A DNA stretch of 64,000 bases from Oceanibaculum indicum P24. GTDB taxonomy: Bacteria; Pseudomonadota; Alphaproteobacteria; Oceanibaculales; Oceanibaculaceae. The notes under the pieces were generated by a model. The model ran no database searches, had not been told where the DNA came from, and was given only the letters and a program-made list of their open reading frames with translations. Of the stretch, positions 17,730-26,826 are shown piece by piece. Numbering within the stretch: position 1 is the stretch's first letter; each line of letters opens with the position of its first letter. Both the position numbers and the translations under genes were made by a program. The stretch spans positions 1 through 64,000 of the forward strand of contig NZ_AMRL01000007.1 of NCBI RefSeq assembly GCF_000299935.1, in the 5' to 3' direction.

Positions 17730-18155
17730 TCACGACAGGAGGCTGGGAGGGCCGGTCGGTCGGTGCCGGTCCGGTGTCCGGGTAGCGGGGAGAGGAAGCG
17801 TCGCAGCGGAAGCTGCCAGCGACACGGGCAGGGAGGTGTCCGCAAGGTTTGCGTGCGGCAATCCATAGCTATCGTTGCCGCCAGGCGCAGGGAGTTCGTC
17901 CGCGCGCTGCTGGACCTGCCGGAAATCCTCGGCCAGCACATGGCCGGAGGGGCCGAAGGTGCCGCCGCCCAGCTCCAGCGAGGCCGGTTGCGGGGTAAGG
18001 GCGATCACCTGCGTCTGCGTCGGCGGATGCGCCATCCCCAGCAACAGCCCGGCCAGCACCGCGAGCGCCGTGACGGCGCGCAGTACAGAAGCGGGCAGGG
18101 CTTTGGAGAAAGCGGTCAACCGGGTCGTCCAGAGGGACCGGGCTGAAAACGCCAC
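17730..18155 (-). CDS. Possible small exported or membrane-anchored hypothetical protein
   Basis: A 141-residue frame runs between thiE and secF on their strand, from a GTG at 18155 (a TTG at 18203 is possible). It has one hydrophobic segment (AVTALAVLAGLLLGMAHPP, ~20-40) that could be a signal anchor, then a Pro/Ala-rich region with LELGGGTFGPSGHVLAEDFRQVQQRADELP. Codon third positions are GC-biased like a real gene in the first two thirds, less so near the end. No ribosome site is convincing and no family is recognised. It may be real or a chance frame. Confidence 0.35.
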   Translation of the reverse strand: MAFSARSLWTTRLTAFSKALPASVLRAVTALAVLAGLLLGMAHPPTQTQVIALTPQPASLELGGGTFGPSGHVLAEDFRQVQQRADELPAPGGNDSYGLPHANLADTSLPVSLAASAATLPLPATRTPDRHRPTGPPSLLS

Positions 18156-18223
18156 AGTGGCGCAAGGCCGCCGGTCACAGGCGATAGATGCGCCTTCGTG
18201 CAAAGGCCGTCAAGAGGTGGGGG

Positions 18224-18850
18224 TCAAGAGGCAGCCTTTGCCAGTGCCGCCAGCAGATCGCGGACCTCGGCCGCCGGATCCTGCGCCCGCATGATACCGC
18301 CCATCACGGCGACGGCGGCGGCGCCGGCCTTCAGGCAGGTGCCGGCATTATCGACATCGATGCCGGCCAGCGCCACGATGGGAATTTGAAGCCGTGCTGC
18401 CACCTGGCGCAGCCCCTCGCTGCCCAGCGCCGGACCATGGCCGGGCTTGCTGGCGCTGGCGAAGATCGGGCTGAGAGTGACGTAATCGGCCCCGCTATCC
18501 AGCGCCTTCTCGGCCTCTTCCACACTGTGCGCGGACTGGCCGATCAGCACCTTTGGCCCCAGCACCGAACGGGCGCCCAGCGGCTTGCCGCCGGTCGGCA
18601 GGTGCAGCCCGGCCTTCAGCGCCTGTGCCGCCGCAATGTCGCTGTTGATCGTCAGGGTGGCGCCCTTGGCCGCGGTCAGTGCCGCGATCTCGTGGGCCAG
18701 TGCCAGCAGCTCGTCCGGCGGCAAATCCTTCTCGCGCAGCATCACCCAGCGGCAGCCGCCTTCCAGCGCCATTGCGACGGTCTCGGTCAGCGGGCGGGGG
18801 CTCTGCGTCCGGTCGGTGATCAGCAGCAGTCGCGCGGGGAGGGACCTCAA
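18224..18850 (-). CDS. thiE: Thiamine phosphate synthase ThiE
   Basis: The 208-residue TIM-barrel protein couples hydroxymethylpyrimidine diphosphate and thiazole phosphate carboxylate to give thiamine phosphate. Family motifs: LLLITDR at the N terminus, [10 protein letters not shown] (the QLREK pyrophosphate site), GHLP-type [24 protein letters not shown], and VAVMGGI at the phosphate loop. It overlaps thiG by 4 bp as the last gene of thiOSGE. TenI-type thiazole tautomerases are close paralogs; the operon position and the LREK and GGI loops favour ThiE, though TenI is not excluded. Confidence 0.85.
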   Translation of the reverse strand: MRSLPARLLLITDRTQSPRPLTETVAMALEGGCRWVMLREKDLPPDELLALAHEIAALTAAKGATLTINSDIAAAQALKAGLHLPTGGKPLGARSVLGPKVLIGQSAHSVEEAEKALDSGADYVTLSPIFASASKPGHGPALGSEGLRQVAARLQIPIVALAGIDVDNAGTCLKAGAAAVAVMGGIMRAQDPAAEVRDLLAALAKAAS

Positions 18851-19638
18851 GAGCCGATCATGCCCAGCTGCGGACTCGACGCCTCGGCATAGCCCTTGCG
18901 CGGGATGCGCCCGGCGCGGCGCGCGGCGCGACCGGCGGCCACGGCGTCACGCATGGCAGCCGCCATCAGCACCGGGTTGCGTGCCTTGGAGATGGCGGTG
19001 TTCAGCAGCACCGCGTCAGCCCCTATCTCCAGCGCGCGGGCGGCGTCGGAGGCGGTGCCGATGCCGGCATCGACGATCACCGGCACGGTGGAGCGGTTGC
19101 ACACCATCTCCAGATTATACGGGTTCACCAGCCCCATGCCGGAGCCGATGGGCGAGGCCAGCGGCATGACGGCGGCGCAGCCGACATCGGCCAGCTTCTG
19201 GCACACCACCGGGTCGTCGGTGCAGTAGGGCAGCACGATGAAGCCGTCCTTCACCAGCTCCTCCGCCGCCTCGACCAGCTGGGCGACATCGGGATACAGC
19301 GTTTCGCGGTCGCCGATCAGCTCCAGCTTCACCCAGTCGGTGCCGACTGCCTCGCGGCCCAGCTGCGCGGTCAGCACGGCGTCGCGCACCGTGCCGCAAC
19401 CCGCCGTGTTGGGCAGCAGGTGGCAGCGGTCCTTCAGCAGGTCCCACAGGTTTTCGGCATAGGATTCGGTGCTGACCCGGCGGATCGAGACGGTGACGAT
19501 CTCCGCGCCGCTGACCTCCAGCGCATCCAGCATGACCTGGCGGTTGGGATAGCCGGCCGTGCCGATCAGCAGGCGCGAGCCGAAGCTCTTGCCGGCCAGC
19601 GTGAAGGGGTCTTTCGCGGTGTCGTTCATCGCGTTCAT
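18847..19638 (-). CDS. thiG: Thiazole synthase ThiG
   Basis: The protein builds the thiazole ring from DXP, ThiS-thiocarboxylate and dehydroglycine. Motifs: [41 protein letters not shown] (the Schiff-base Lys), [12 protein letters not shown] and [18 protein letters not shown] at 19647 overlaps the thiS stop; the ATG at 19638 with GGTGAG five bases before it is preferred (263 residues), and another ATG follows at 19629. It is the third gene of the riboswitch-controlled operon; ThiO at its head supplies the dehydroglycine (imine), which is the oxygen-dependent version of the pathway. Confidence 0.93.
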   Translation of the reverse strand: MNAMNDTAKDPFTLAGKSFGSRLLIGTAGYPNRQVMLDALEVSGAEIVTVSIRRVSTESYAENLWDLLKDRCHLLPNTAGCGTVRDAVLTAQLGREAVGTDWVKLELIGDRETLYPDVAQLVEAAEELVKDGFIVLPYCTDDPVVCQKLADVGCAAVMPLASPIGSGMGLVNPYNLEMVCNRSTVPVIVDAGIGTASDAARALEIGADAVLLNTAISKARNPVLMAAAMRDAVAAGRAARRAGRIPRKGYAEASSPQLGMIGS

Positions 19639-19643
19639 GTCTC

Positions 19644-19883
19644 TCACCCGCCCTGGAAGGGCTGTACGATCTCGATGTCGTCGCTGGCGGAGATGGGCGT
19701 CGCCGCCCAGTCGCCGCGCTTCACGACCTTCTGGTTCACCGCCACGGCAATGCCGGGCCGGCTGGAATCGATGCCGCGCTCGGCCAGCAGGGCGGCGATG
19801 CTGCCGGCCATCGTGCCGTAGGGCTTGCCGTTCAGGCGGATCGAAAGCAGGGTCTTCGCGTCACTCATCGCAACCATACTCAT
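19644..19883 (-). CDS. thiS: Sulfur carrier protein ThiS
   Basis: A 79-residue ubiquitin-like protein with the C-terminal diglycine (EIVQPFQGG) that is adenylated and thiocarboxylated to donate sulfur to ThiG. SIRLNGKP at the start and [13 protein letters not shown] in the middle are typical. The ATG at 19883 overlaps the thiO stop (ATGA), pointing to coupled translation; an internal ATG at 19868 would give a more usual 74-residue length. Confidence 0.92.
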   Translation of the reverse strand: MSMVAMSDAKTLLSIRLNGKPYGTMAGSIAALLAERGIDSSRPGIAVAVNQKVVKRGDWAATPISASDDIEIVQPFQGG

Positions 19884-21037
19884 TCTGCGGCGATCTCAGG
19901 TCTTGCAGCAGCCTTAGCGGCGAAGCGCGCCAGCGTAAAGGGGGCAGCTTCGGGCAGCGGGCTGCCGGTCAGGATCTGGCGGGCGATGGCGTCGGCGGTG
20001 ATCGGCGCCAGCAGGATGCCGTTGCGGTGGTGGCCGGTCGCCACCAGCAGCCCATCGGTGCCGGTTTCGCCCAGGATCGGCGCATCGTCGCGGCTGGTCG
20101 GGCGGAAGCCCACCCACATCTCCTCAATCGGCAGTTCCTCAATGGCGGGAATCGCCCGCCAGGCCGCGTCCAGCAGCGCCAGCACGCCACCCGCCGTCAG
20201 CTCCGGGTCATGGCCTTTTTCCTCGACGGTGGCGCCGACGATCAGCCGCCCGTCGGCGCGCGGTACCAGATAGATTTTCGGCGCCCACAGCACTGACGTT
20301 GCCAGCGGTGCCTTCGGGTCCATGCACAGGCTCAGCATCTGGCCCTTCACCGGGCGGACCGGCGGCAGGGCGGCCTGCGGCAGGCCGGGAATGTCGCGCG
20401 ACCAAGAGCCGGCGGCCAGCACCACGATGTCAGCCTTATGGAGATCATCGCCAACCCGCACGCCGACGGCGCGGCCGTCTTCGGTCTCGATGCCGGCGAC
20501 CGGGCTGTTCTCGTGCAAGGTCCCGCCGGCATGCAGGAAGGCCGCCTTCAGCGCCTCGGACAGCCGGCGGTTCTCAACCTGATGATCGTCGGGTGCCCAG
20601 ATCGCCCCCGGCACGCCGGGCCGCAGATAGGGCTCGCGCTTCCGCGCCTCCGCCCCGCTCAGCCATTCGACGGCGAGGCCGAGATCGCGCTGGAATTCGT
20701 AAGTGAAGCGCAGCTGCTCCGCCTCGTCGCGGTTGGTGGCGGCGACCAGCGTGCCGGTCTCGCGATACTCGACATCAATGCCGCTGGCATCCTTCAGCTC
20801 GACGGCGAAGCCGGGCCACATCTTCTGGCTGGCCAGCGTCAGCGGCAGCAGGGATTCCTCACCGGGTTCGGTCTCGGCATTGGCGGCCAGCATGCCGGCG
20901 GCGGCCCAGCTGGCGCCGCGCCCGGCCTGGCCACGCTCGAACACGGACACCGGACATCCCGCCTGCGCCAGCCGCCAGCCGATGCCGAGGCCGCAGACAC
21001 CGGCACCGATGATGGCGACGGTTGGTTTAGGTGACAT
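19880..21037 (-). CDS. thiO: Glycine oxidase ThiO
   Basis: The 385-residue FAD-dependent oxidoreductase has the Rossmann GxGxxG at the N terminus (AIIGAGVCGLGIGWRLA), the family's GASWAAAGMLAA, a DHQVENRRL region, VLAAGSWSRDIPGL and the C-terminal GLLVATGHHRNGILLAPITA FAD motif. It oxidises glycine to iminoacetate for ThiG. It is the first gene of thiOSGE, and its start codon lies just after the TPP riboswitch, whose 3' strand includes the GAAGGGA ribosome site. Confidence 0.92.
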   Translation of the reverse strand: MSPKPTVAIIGAGVCGLGIGWRLAQAGCPVSVFERGQAGRGASWAAAGMLAANAETEPGEESLLPLTLASQKMWPGFAVELKDASGIDVEYRETGTLVAATNRDEAEQLRFTYEFQRDLGLAVEWLSGAEARKREPYLRPGVPGAIWAPDDHQVENRRLSEALKAAFLHAGGTLHENSPVAGIETEDGRAVGVRVGDDLHKADIVVLAAGSWSRDIPGLPQAALPPVRPVKGQMLSLCMDPKAPLATSVLWAPKIYLVPRADGRLIVGATVEEKGHDPELTAGGVLALLDAAWRAIPAIEELPIEEMWVGFRPTSRDDAPILGETGTDGLLVATGHHRNGILLAPITADAIARQILTGSPLPEAAPFTLARFAAKAAARPEIAAE

Positions 21038-21041
21038 GGTA

Positions 21042-21130
21042 ACGCTCCCTTCGCTGGCATGATCCAGATCAGGTTCAATGGGTATGATCTCAGCCGCGTC
21101 GGCTCATCCCGCCCCGGCACCCCAGCACAC
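21042..21130 (-). promoter_or_regulatory. TPP riboswitch (thi box) controlling thiOSGE
   Basis: Read on the minus strand, the leader carries the TPP aptamer signatures in order: GGGGTGCC, then GGCTGAGATCATACCC, then TTGAACCTGATCTGGATCATG, then CCAGCGAAGGGA. These form P1 to P5 of the THI element. The aptamer's 3' strand contains the AGGGA ribosome site 7 nt before the thiO ATG, so ligand binding probably hides it (translational control), as is common in Proteobacteria. Confidence is very high from the conserved core. Confidence 0.97.
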
Positions 21131-21161
21131 TATGCCATGTAATGGTTCTGTCCCGAAATGC

Positions 21162-21240
21162 AACGGCGGGGCTGGAGCCCCGCCGTTTTCTCATGCTCCC
21201 ACTGGGGCGGGGCCTGCGCCCCGCCGTTTTCACATGCTCC
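21162..21240 (-). terminator. Two consecutive terminator-like hairpins with a duplicated 23-bp segment
   Basis: Hairpin 1: AACGGCGGGGC (21162-21172) with GCCCCGCCGTT (21177-21187), 4-nt loop. Hairpin 2: GGCGGGGC/GCCCCGCC around 21206-21225, 4-nt loop. Each right arm is followed by GTTTTC and ATGCTCC, so 21177-21199 and 21218-21240 are 23-bp direct repeats with one mismatch. They sit between the riboswitch and the end of the first chemoreceptor gene and would stop transcripts of that gene before the thi leader. Confidence 0.6.
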
Positions 21241-21253
21241 GCAATGATTTTGC

Positions 21254-23233
21254 CTAAGCGGCGCGGACCTGGGACAGGAAGCTCTCCATCTCGCTGCGCA
21301 GCCTGACGGAAGACTGCGACAGCTCCTGCGCGCTGGACAACACCTGCCCGGCAGCCGAGCCGCCTTCGGATGCCGCCTGGCTGACCTGCACGATGGCGCT
21401 GGTCACTTCCTGCGTGCCGGCCGAGGCCTGCATGACATTGCGGGAGATTTCCTGCGTCGCCGCGTCCTGCTCCTCCACCGCAGAGGCGATGGCCGAGGCG
21501 ATCTCCCGGCTTTCGCCGATGACGGCGGCGATATCGCGGATCGCACCGACAGTGCGCTGCGTGCCGTCCTGCACCTCGCCGATCTGCAGCGTGATGTCCT
21601 CGGTCGCCTTGGCGGTCTGGCTGGCCAGGTTCTTCACTTCCGACGCGACGACGGCGAAGCCCTTGCCGGCCTCGCCGGCGCGGGCGGCCTCGATGGTGGC
21701 GTTCAGCGCCAGCAGGTTGGTCTGCTCGGCGATCTCGTTGATGAGCTGCACCACCTCGCCAATCTTCTGCGTCGCGGCCACCAGCCCTTCGGCGGTCACC
21801 TGGGTCTGGTTGGCGGTGCCGACGGCGCGGTCGGCGACCTGGGAGGATTGCGCCACCTGCTGGCCGATCTCGCGGACCGAGGCTGCCAGCTCCTCGCAGG
21901 CAGTAGCCACCGTCTCGACATTGGTGCTGGCCTCGGTCGCGGCAGCCGCCACCGTATCGGCCTGGGCGGTGGTTTCCTCCAGGCTGCTGTTCAATGTCTG
22001 CGCCGCCGCTTCCAGCTCGTTCGCCGCCGAGGACACGACGCGCACGATGCTGCCGACATTCTGCTCGAACTGGTCGGCAAGCTGCGCCATGACGCGCTTC
22101 TTCTCAGCCTCCAGCCGCAGGCGGTTCTCTTCCTCCGCCTGCTTTTCGGCCAGCGCGCGGTCGATGGCGTTCTGCTCGATGCGCTTCACCGCCCGCCCGA
22201 TAGCGCCGATCTCGTCGCCGCGATTCTGCGCCGGGATAGTCACTTCGGTCTGGCCGCCGGCCAGCGCATTCAGGGCGCCGGCCATGCCGACCAGCGGGCG
22301 CGAGATCGACAGGGCCAGCCAGATCGCCAGCAGCGACAGGGCCGCCAGGATGCTGGATATCATGATCCACAGCAGCTTTTCGGCTTCGGCATGTTCGGCG
22401 GCAAGGGTCTGCTGCGTGGATTCGTAGCCGGCGGCGATGCCGGCGAATACCTGCTCGATCAGCGGGTCGATGGCGGCATAGGCGCTGGACAGCGCCTCCA
22501 CCTGCTCGACCAGTTGCAGGCGCGTGGTCGCGAAGGCGTTGAAGGCGTCCTGGTAGCTGTTCAGCAGACCGGTGATCTCCTGCTTGGTGGCGGGCGGGAT
22601 ACTGTCGGTTTCGGCCATCAGCGCGGTGAAGGCGACCTTCCGCTGCGCGATATCCTCGATATATTTCGGGGTGAGGCGCAGCATGAAATCCTTCTCGTGC
22701 CGGCGCATCATCAGCATTAGCACGGCAAGTTCCGCCTGCTCATATTCCTTCAGCCGGGTCTCCACCGCATGCACGGCGGCGCGGAGATTGCCTTCCAGCC
22801 CTTCCGTCTCCTTGTAGCCGAGGCGGCGCTGGGACTCGACGACGGCGGCGAAACGCTGCCGGTAGGTATCGAGACCGGCGCCGATCTCGCGCAGCTTCTC
22901 CGCCAGGGCGGCGTCGGTCCGGGCCAGCGAGGTTGCCAGCCCACCGATCATGCCGCTGGCGTTATCGATGATTTTCCCGTGCCGCTCGACATAACGGTCC
23001 TCCCGGCGGATCAGGAAATCCTTCTCCGCGCGTCGTGCATCGAGCAATGCCGCATCAAGGCGCAGCGCCTGGAACTGCTGATCGGCGGCGAGGTCCAGCC
23101 GGGCCTGCTGTTCGGCGAATTTCTCCATGCCCTGGAAGAAGACGGCAACAGCCGCCAAGAGCCCGACGATGCCGAGCAGGCCGAGCAGGCCAACCTGAAA
23201 TTTGACGCTGACGCGCGAGAGGAAGCTGGACAT
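21254..23233 (-). CDS. Methyl-accepting chemotaxis protein with a long helical (HBM-like) sensor domain
   Basis: The 659-residue receptor has TM1 (~13-34), a ~250-residue all-helical periplasmic domain, TM2 (~288-310), HAMP (~311-365) and a cytoplasmic signalling domain. The sensor shows two similar halves, each with a conserved [13 protein letters not shown] or [13 protein letters not shown] segment, as in helical bimodular domains that bind organic acids. The hairpin tip has [31 protein letters not shown]. No CheR-tethering pentapeptide is at the C terminus. It signals through CheW/CheA encoded elsewhere. Confidence 0.92.
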   Translation of the reverse strand: MSSFLSRVSVKFQVGLLGLLGIVGLLAAVAVFFQGMEKFAEQQARLDLAADQQFQALRLDAALLDARRAEKDFLIRREDRYVERHGKIIDNASGMIGGLATSLARTDAALAEKLREIGAGLDTYRQRFAAVVESQRRLGYKETEGLEGNLRAAVHAVETRLKEYEQAELAVLMLMMRRHEKDFMLRLTPKYIEDIAQRKVAFTALMAETDSIPPATKQEITGLLNSYQDAFNAFATTRLQLVEQVEALSSAYAAIDPLIEQVFAGIAAGYESTQQTLAAEHAEAEKLLWIMISSILAALSLLAIWLALSISRPLVGMAGALNALAGGQTEVTIPAQNRGDEIGAIGRAVKRIEQNAIDRALAEKQAEEENRLRLEAEKKRVMAQLADQFEQNVGSIVRVVSSAANELEAAAQTLNSSLEETTAQADTVAAAATEASTNVETVATACEELAASVREIGQQVAQSSQVADRAVGTANQTQVTAEGLVAATQKIGEVVQLINEIAEQTNLLALNATIEAARAGEAGKGFAVVASEVKNLASQTAKATEDITLQIGEVQDGTQRTVGAIRDIAAVIGESREIASAIASAVEEQDAATQEISRNVMQASAGTQEVTSAIVQVSQAASEGGSAAGQVLSSAQELSQSSVRLRSEMESFLSQVRAA

Positions 23234-23355
23234 GAAGGGGTTCCTGCGGTTCGGGGAAAAGAGTCGCGGCTGTTTTATTAGTGAATTATATTTTAATAAT
23301 TAATTAAATGCCAAGCGCTTCGCCCGGCAATATCACGGTCGCGCTGAGCGGAGGC

Positions 23356-24675
23356 CTAAATCGGCAGGCGGATGGTGACGGTGGTTCCCTGGTCGGGGGC
23401 ACTGTCCAGCGTGAAGCTGCCGCCATGCAGCTCGACCAGCCGGCGGGCCAGCGGCAGGCCGATGCCGATGCCGTCATGCTGGCGCACCAGCGCATCGTCG
23501 AACTGCACGAAGGGGGTCATCGCCTCGGCCAGCCGGTCTTCGGGAATCCCGATGCCGGTATCGGCAATGCGGATTTCCAGCCAGTGCTTCGGTGTCACAC
23601 GGGCGGCCAGCGTAATCGCTCCGCCTGCCGGCGTATGGCGCAGCGCGTTGGACAGCAGCTGGTCCAGGATCTGCCGCAGGCGGGACTGATCGCAGGGCAG
23701 GGATGGCAGGTCTTCCGCGATATCGCCGGTGAGGCTCACGCCAAGGCGCGTGGCCGTCTCGCCATGATGCCGCAGGCAGTCCGCCAGCTCCTGCCGGATG
23801 TCGAGAGGCGTGCGGGAGAGCGTCAGCATCCCGGCCTCGGCCTGCGAGACCTCCAGGATCTGGGTGATGGTCTGCAGGGCGCGGGTGCCGCTTTCGTGGA
23901 TATGGTCGATATAGGCCTTGTGCTTCGGGTTGCCGATCGGCCCCAGCACCTCGCTGCGCAGCATGTCGGAAAAGCCGATCACGGCATTCATCGGCGTGCG
24001 CAGATGATGGCTGAGCTGCGCCAGGGTCAGCTATTTGTTGCTCTGCGCCAGGGCCAGTTCCTGCCGGGTCGCTTCCAGCCGCCGGTGTTCCCGGTCCAGC
24101 GCGGCTTCCAGGCGCAGATTCTGCAGCAGCCGGCGGCTGTAGAAGGCGGAAATTACCCCCAGCATGATGGCGTAGAACAGCACCTGCCCCGCCATCGCCA
24201 GATAGACCGGCTGCTGCAGGATCAGCAGGGAAGCGGAAAGCGGCAGGGTGGCCCCCAGCAGATAGGCGAGATAGGCCGGCTGATACCAGCACAGGGCGGT
24301 GATCCCGCCGGCGGTCATGCCGGCGATCATGAAGCCGGCGAAGGCGAAATCCGCCTCGGTGCCGGCCGGCAGCAACAGCACCGGAAGGCACCCCCAGCTG
24401 AGGCCGCTCAGCGCTGCGCCCACGGTGAAGACATGCAGTTTCCGGCGGGTTGGCCATGCCGACCGCAGCATCCAGTGCGACAGGAAAAGCCGGGCAACAT
24501 TGAGGGCCGCCATGCCGGCGATCCAGCCCAGTGTGGTCGCGGTCGGCAGGGTTTCCCGCAACACCAGGACGGAGAGCAGCGCAACGACAAGGTTGGACAG
24601 GATGGTCGCGCGGTTCCGCAACAGCCCTTCTGCCTGCTGCGGGGCGATATCCGGCGCTGCTTCGGGATTAGGCAC
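23356..24675 (-). pseudogene. Membrane histidine kinase gene interrupted by an in-frame TAG
   Basis: One frame spans 440 codons but contains an amber codon (minus-strand TAG at 24031-24033). The 5' part (214 aa) has six hydrophobic segments and a coiled-coil end (LEAALDREHRRLEATRQELALAQSNK); the 3' part carries the H-box LSHHLRTPMNAVIGF, N-box QLLSNALRHTP, G1 ADTGIGIP and G2 GIGIGLPLARRLV. The stop falls between the linker helix and the H-box, where relatives have ...K-S[10 protein letters not shown]. All kinase motifs downstream look intact, suggesting a recent nonsense change or a sequencing error. The 3' part alone from the ATG at 23991 would lack the phosphorylated His. Confidence 0.85.
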
Positions 24676-24784
24676 CTGGCTGGTCCATCGCGGATGTCGT
24701 TGCGGGGTGGCCGTCGGGAGATGATCGAAGCACGCTAGAGTAGAAGAGTTGAGCGTCTGTTAACAGAAGGACAGGAAAAGGTGA

Positions 24785-24816
24785 CGGGACGGTGGGGCCC
24801 ATACCCCACCGTCCCG
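24785..24816 (-). terminator. Terminator of the second chemoreceptor gene
   Basis: A perfect 13-bp stem (CGGGACGGTGGGG, loop CCCATA, CCCCACCGTCCCG) lies 20 nt beyond the minus-strand stop codon; on that strand it is followed by TCACCTTTTCC. A good intrinsic terminator. Confidence 0.75.
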
Positions 24817-24835
24817 CCCGTTACCCGGTCGCGCT

Positions 24836-26551
24836 TCAGGCGGTACGCACGCGGTTCAGGAAGTTGCCCATCTCGTTGCGCAGCTTGGCTGCCGTACGGG
24901 ACAGTTCCTTGGCGCTTTCTAGCACCTGGCTGGCCGCTGACCCGCCCTCGGACGCGGCCTGGCTGACCTGCACGATGGCGCTGGAGACCTCCTGCGTGCC
25001 GGCCGAGGCCTGCTGCACATTGCGGGCGATCTCGTCGGTCGCGGCGCCCTGCTCCTCGACGGCGGCGGCGATGGAGGAGGCAATCTCCCGGCTTTCGCCG
25101 ATGACATTGGCGATCTCCTTGATCGCATCCACCGTGCGGTGGCTGACCGACTGGACCTCGCCGATCTGCAGGGTGATGTCCTCGGTCGCCTTGGCGGTCT
25201 GGCTGGCCAGGTTCTTCACCTCGGACGCCACCACCGCGAAGCCCTTGCCGGCTTCACCAGCTCGGGCGGCTTCGATGGTCGCGTTCAGCGCCAGAAGGTT
25301 GGTCTGCTCGGCGATCTCCTGGATGAGGTTCACGACCTCGCCGATCTTCTGGGTAGCGGCCACCAGCCCTTCGGCGGTGGTCTGGGTCTGGTTGGCGTTG
25401 CTGACCGCGCGGTCGGCGATGCTGGAGGACTGGCTGACCTGGCCGCCGATCTCGCGGACCGAGGCCGCAAGCTCCTCGCAGGCGGTCGCCACGGTCTCGA
25501 CATTGGCGCTGGCCTGGTTGGCTGCCGCGGACACCGTATTGGCCTGGCTGTTGGTCTCGTCCAGGCTGGCATTCAGCGTCTGCGCCGCGGTTTCCAGCTC
25601 CGTCGCCGCCGCCGAGACGATGCTGACGATGCTGCCGACATTCTCCTCGAAGCTGTCGGCCAGCGCGATCATCGCCTGGCGTTTTTCCTCGGTGGCGCGG
25701 GCTGCATCCTGCTCGCGTTCGGCTTCCAGGCGCTGGCGTTCCTGCGCGTTCGCCTTGAAGATATCGAGCGCGCGGGCCATGCCGCCAACCTCATCGCCCC
25801 GCCCGGTATAGGGTGTGTCGCCGTCCAGCCGGCCGTTGGCGACTTCGACCATCAGCCCGCTCAGCCGGCCCAGCGGCGCGGTGGTCCGACCCATGAGCAC
25901 CACGGCGATCAGCCCGCCGATCACCAGAACCACGCCGCTGGCCGTCAGGATGGCGACGATCATCTCGTTCAGCGTGGCGTTGATGGTGGATTTCAGTACG
26001 CCGGCATAGAGGATGCCGATCACCTTGCGCTCCGGGCCGAAGATCGGCTCGTAGATGGTGTAGTATTCCTTGCCCAGGATGGTGGCCTCGCCGTTATAGG
26101 TCTCGCCGCGCAGCATGTAGGGATAGACCGCGCCGTTCTTGCCCAGCGGCGTGCCGACGGCGCGCTGGCCGTCATCCTTGATGATGTTGGTGGAGCGGCG
26201 GAAGAAATCCTCCTTCGCCGGGTCCCAGGCGAAGACGGTCGCGGTCTCGCCGGTCAGCAGGCCGATCTCGTCGATCATGTCGTGGTTCGGAAAGTCCGGG
26301 ATGGCCGGCAGGGTGAGGGCCGACACCCGGCCTTCCTTGCTGACCGTGAAGCGGGTTTCCGGGATCGCCTTCCGCAGCAGCACGGCAGCGGTGCGCAGGC
26401 TGGCATTCTGCCGGGCGATGACCTGGCTGGCGATGTCCTGCTTCAGGATATAGGCCGTGGTGCCGCCGACCGCGAGCACAGACAGCGCGATGAGGCAAAG
26501 GGTCAGGGTGACCAGCTTGCCGCGGAGAGAGAGGCTGAACCTGTTCTTCAA
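24836..26551 (-). CDS. Methyl-accepting chemotaxis protein with single Cache sensor
   Basis: The 571-residue receptor has TM1 (~13-36), a periplasmic domain (~37-195), TM2 (~197-220), HAMP and the signalling hairpin. The sensor matches the Cache_3-Cache_2 type: [11 protein letters not shown], then [19 protein letters not shown], then [10 protein letters not shown] and [10 protein letters not shown]. Such domains bind small carboxylates or amino acids. The start appears to be TTG at 26551, eight nt after GGGAG; no in-frame ATG precedes it. The last ~260 residues are nearly those of the two neighbouring receptors. Confidence 0.92.
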   Translation of the reverse strand: MKNRFSLSLRGKLVTLTLCLIALSVLAVGGTTAYILKQDIASQVIARQNASLRTAAVLLRKAIPETRFTVSKEGRVSALTLPAIPDFPNHDMIDEIGLLTGETATVFAWDPAKEDFFRRSTNIIKDDGQRAVGTPLGKNGAVYPYMLRGETYNGEATILGKEYYTIYEPIFGPERKVIGILYAGVLKSTINATLNEMIVAILTASGVVLVIGGLIAVVLMGRTTAPLGRLSGLMVEVANGRLDGDTPYTGRGDEVGGMARALDIFKANAQERQRLEAEREQDAARATEEKRQAMIALADSFEENVGSIVSIVSAAATELETAAQTLNASLDETNSQANTVSAAANQASANVETVATACEELAASVREIGGQVSQSSSIADRAVSNANQTQTTAEGLVAATQKIGEVVNLIQEIAEQTNLLALNATIEAARAGEAGKGFAVVASEVKNLASQTAKATEDITLQIGEVQSVSHRTVDAIKEIANVIGESREIASSIAAAVEEQGAATDEIARNVQQASAGTQEVSSAIVQVSQAASEGGSAASQVLESAKELSRTAAKLRNEMGNFLNRVRTA

Positions 26552-26755
26552 TGTCTTGTCTCCCGTCAGGAGTGATTGTTCGGGCTAAGGCTATTTCCAG
26601 TCCCTGACCGATAAGCTGCAGGTTGAATTTCTTTTGTTTTTTAAAGGTTTGTTAAAGTCGCGCTAAATTAGATATCAGCCTATTCTTAATTTTTCTTAAA
26701 CATGTCCGGCGCTGCTCTTCAGAGCCTGCTGCGCCATGCAGGCTCCGGACGCGAA

Positions 26756-26785
26756 AAGGGCGCCGGCAGTGCTGCCGGCGCCCTT
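26756..26785 (-). terminator. Terminator of the third chemoreceptor gene
   Basis: A perfect 13-bp stem (AAGGGCGCCGGCA, loop GTGC, TGCCGGCGCCCTT) followed on the minus strand by TTTTCGCG. It lies about 40 nt after the stop codon of the chemoreceptor gene and isolates it from the next one. A second, weaker hairpin (GAGCCTGC/GCAGGCTC, ~26722-26746) follows it. Confidence 0.8.
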
Positions 26786-26826
26786 CTGTTGCGGTGTCAG
26801 ATGGAGTGTTGATCAGGCTGCGCGCC

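Noticed and set aside
24031-24033. TAG in the kinase as a pyrrolysine or programmed readthrough codon
   Set aside because: Nothing in the window supports pyrrolysine machinery, no stimulatory structure was seen after the stop, and a single-base change from a Ser codon explains it more simply.
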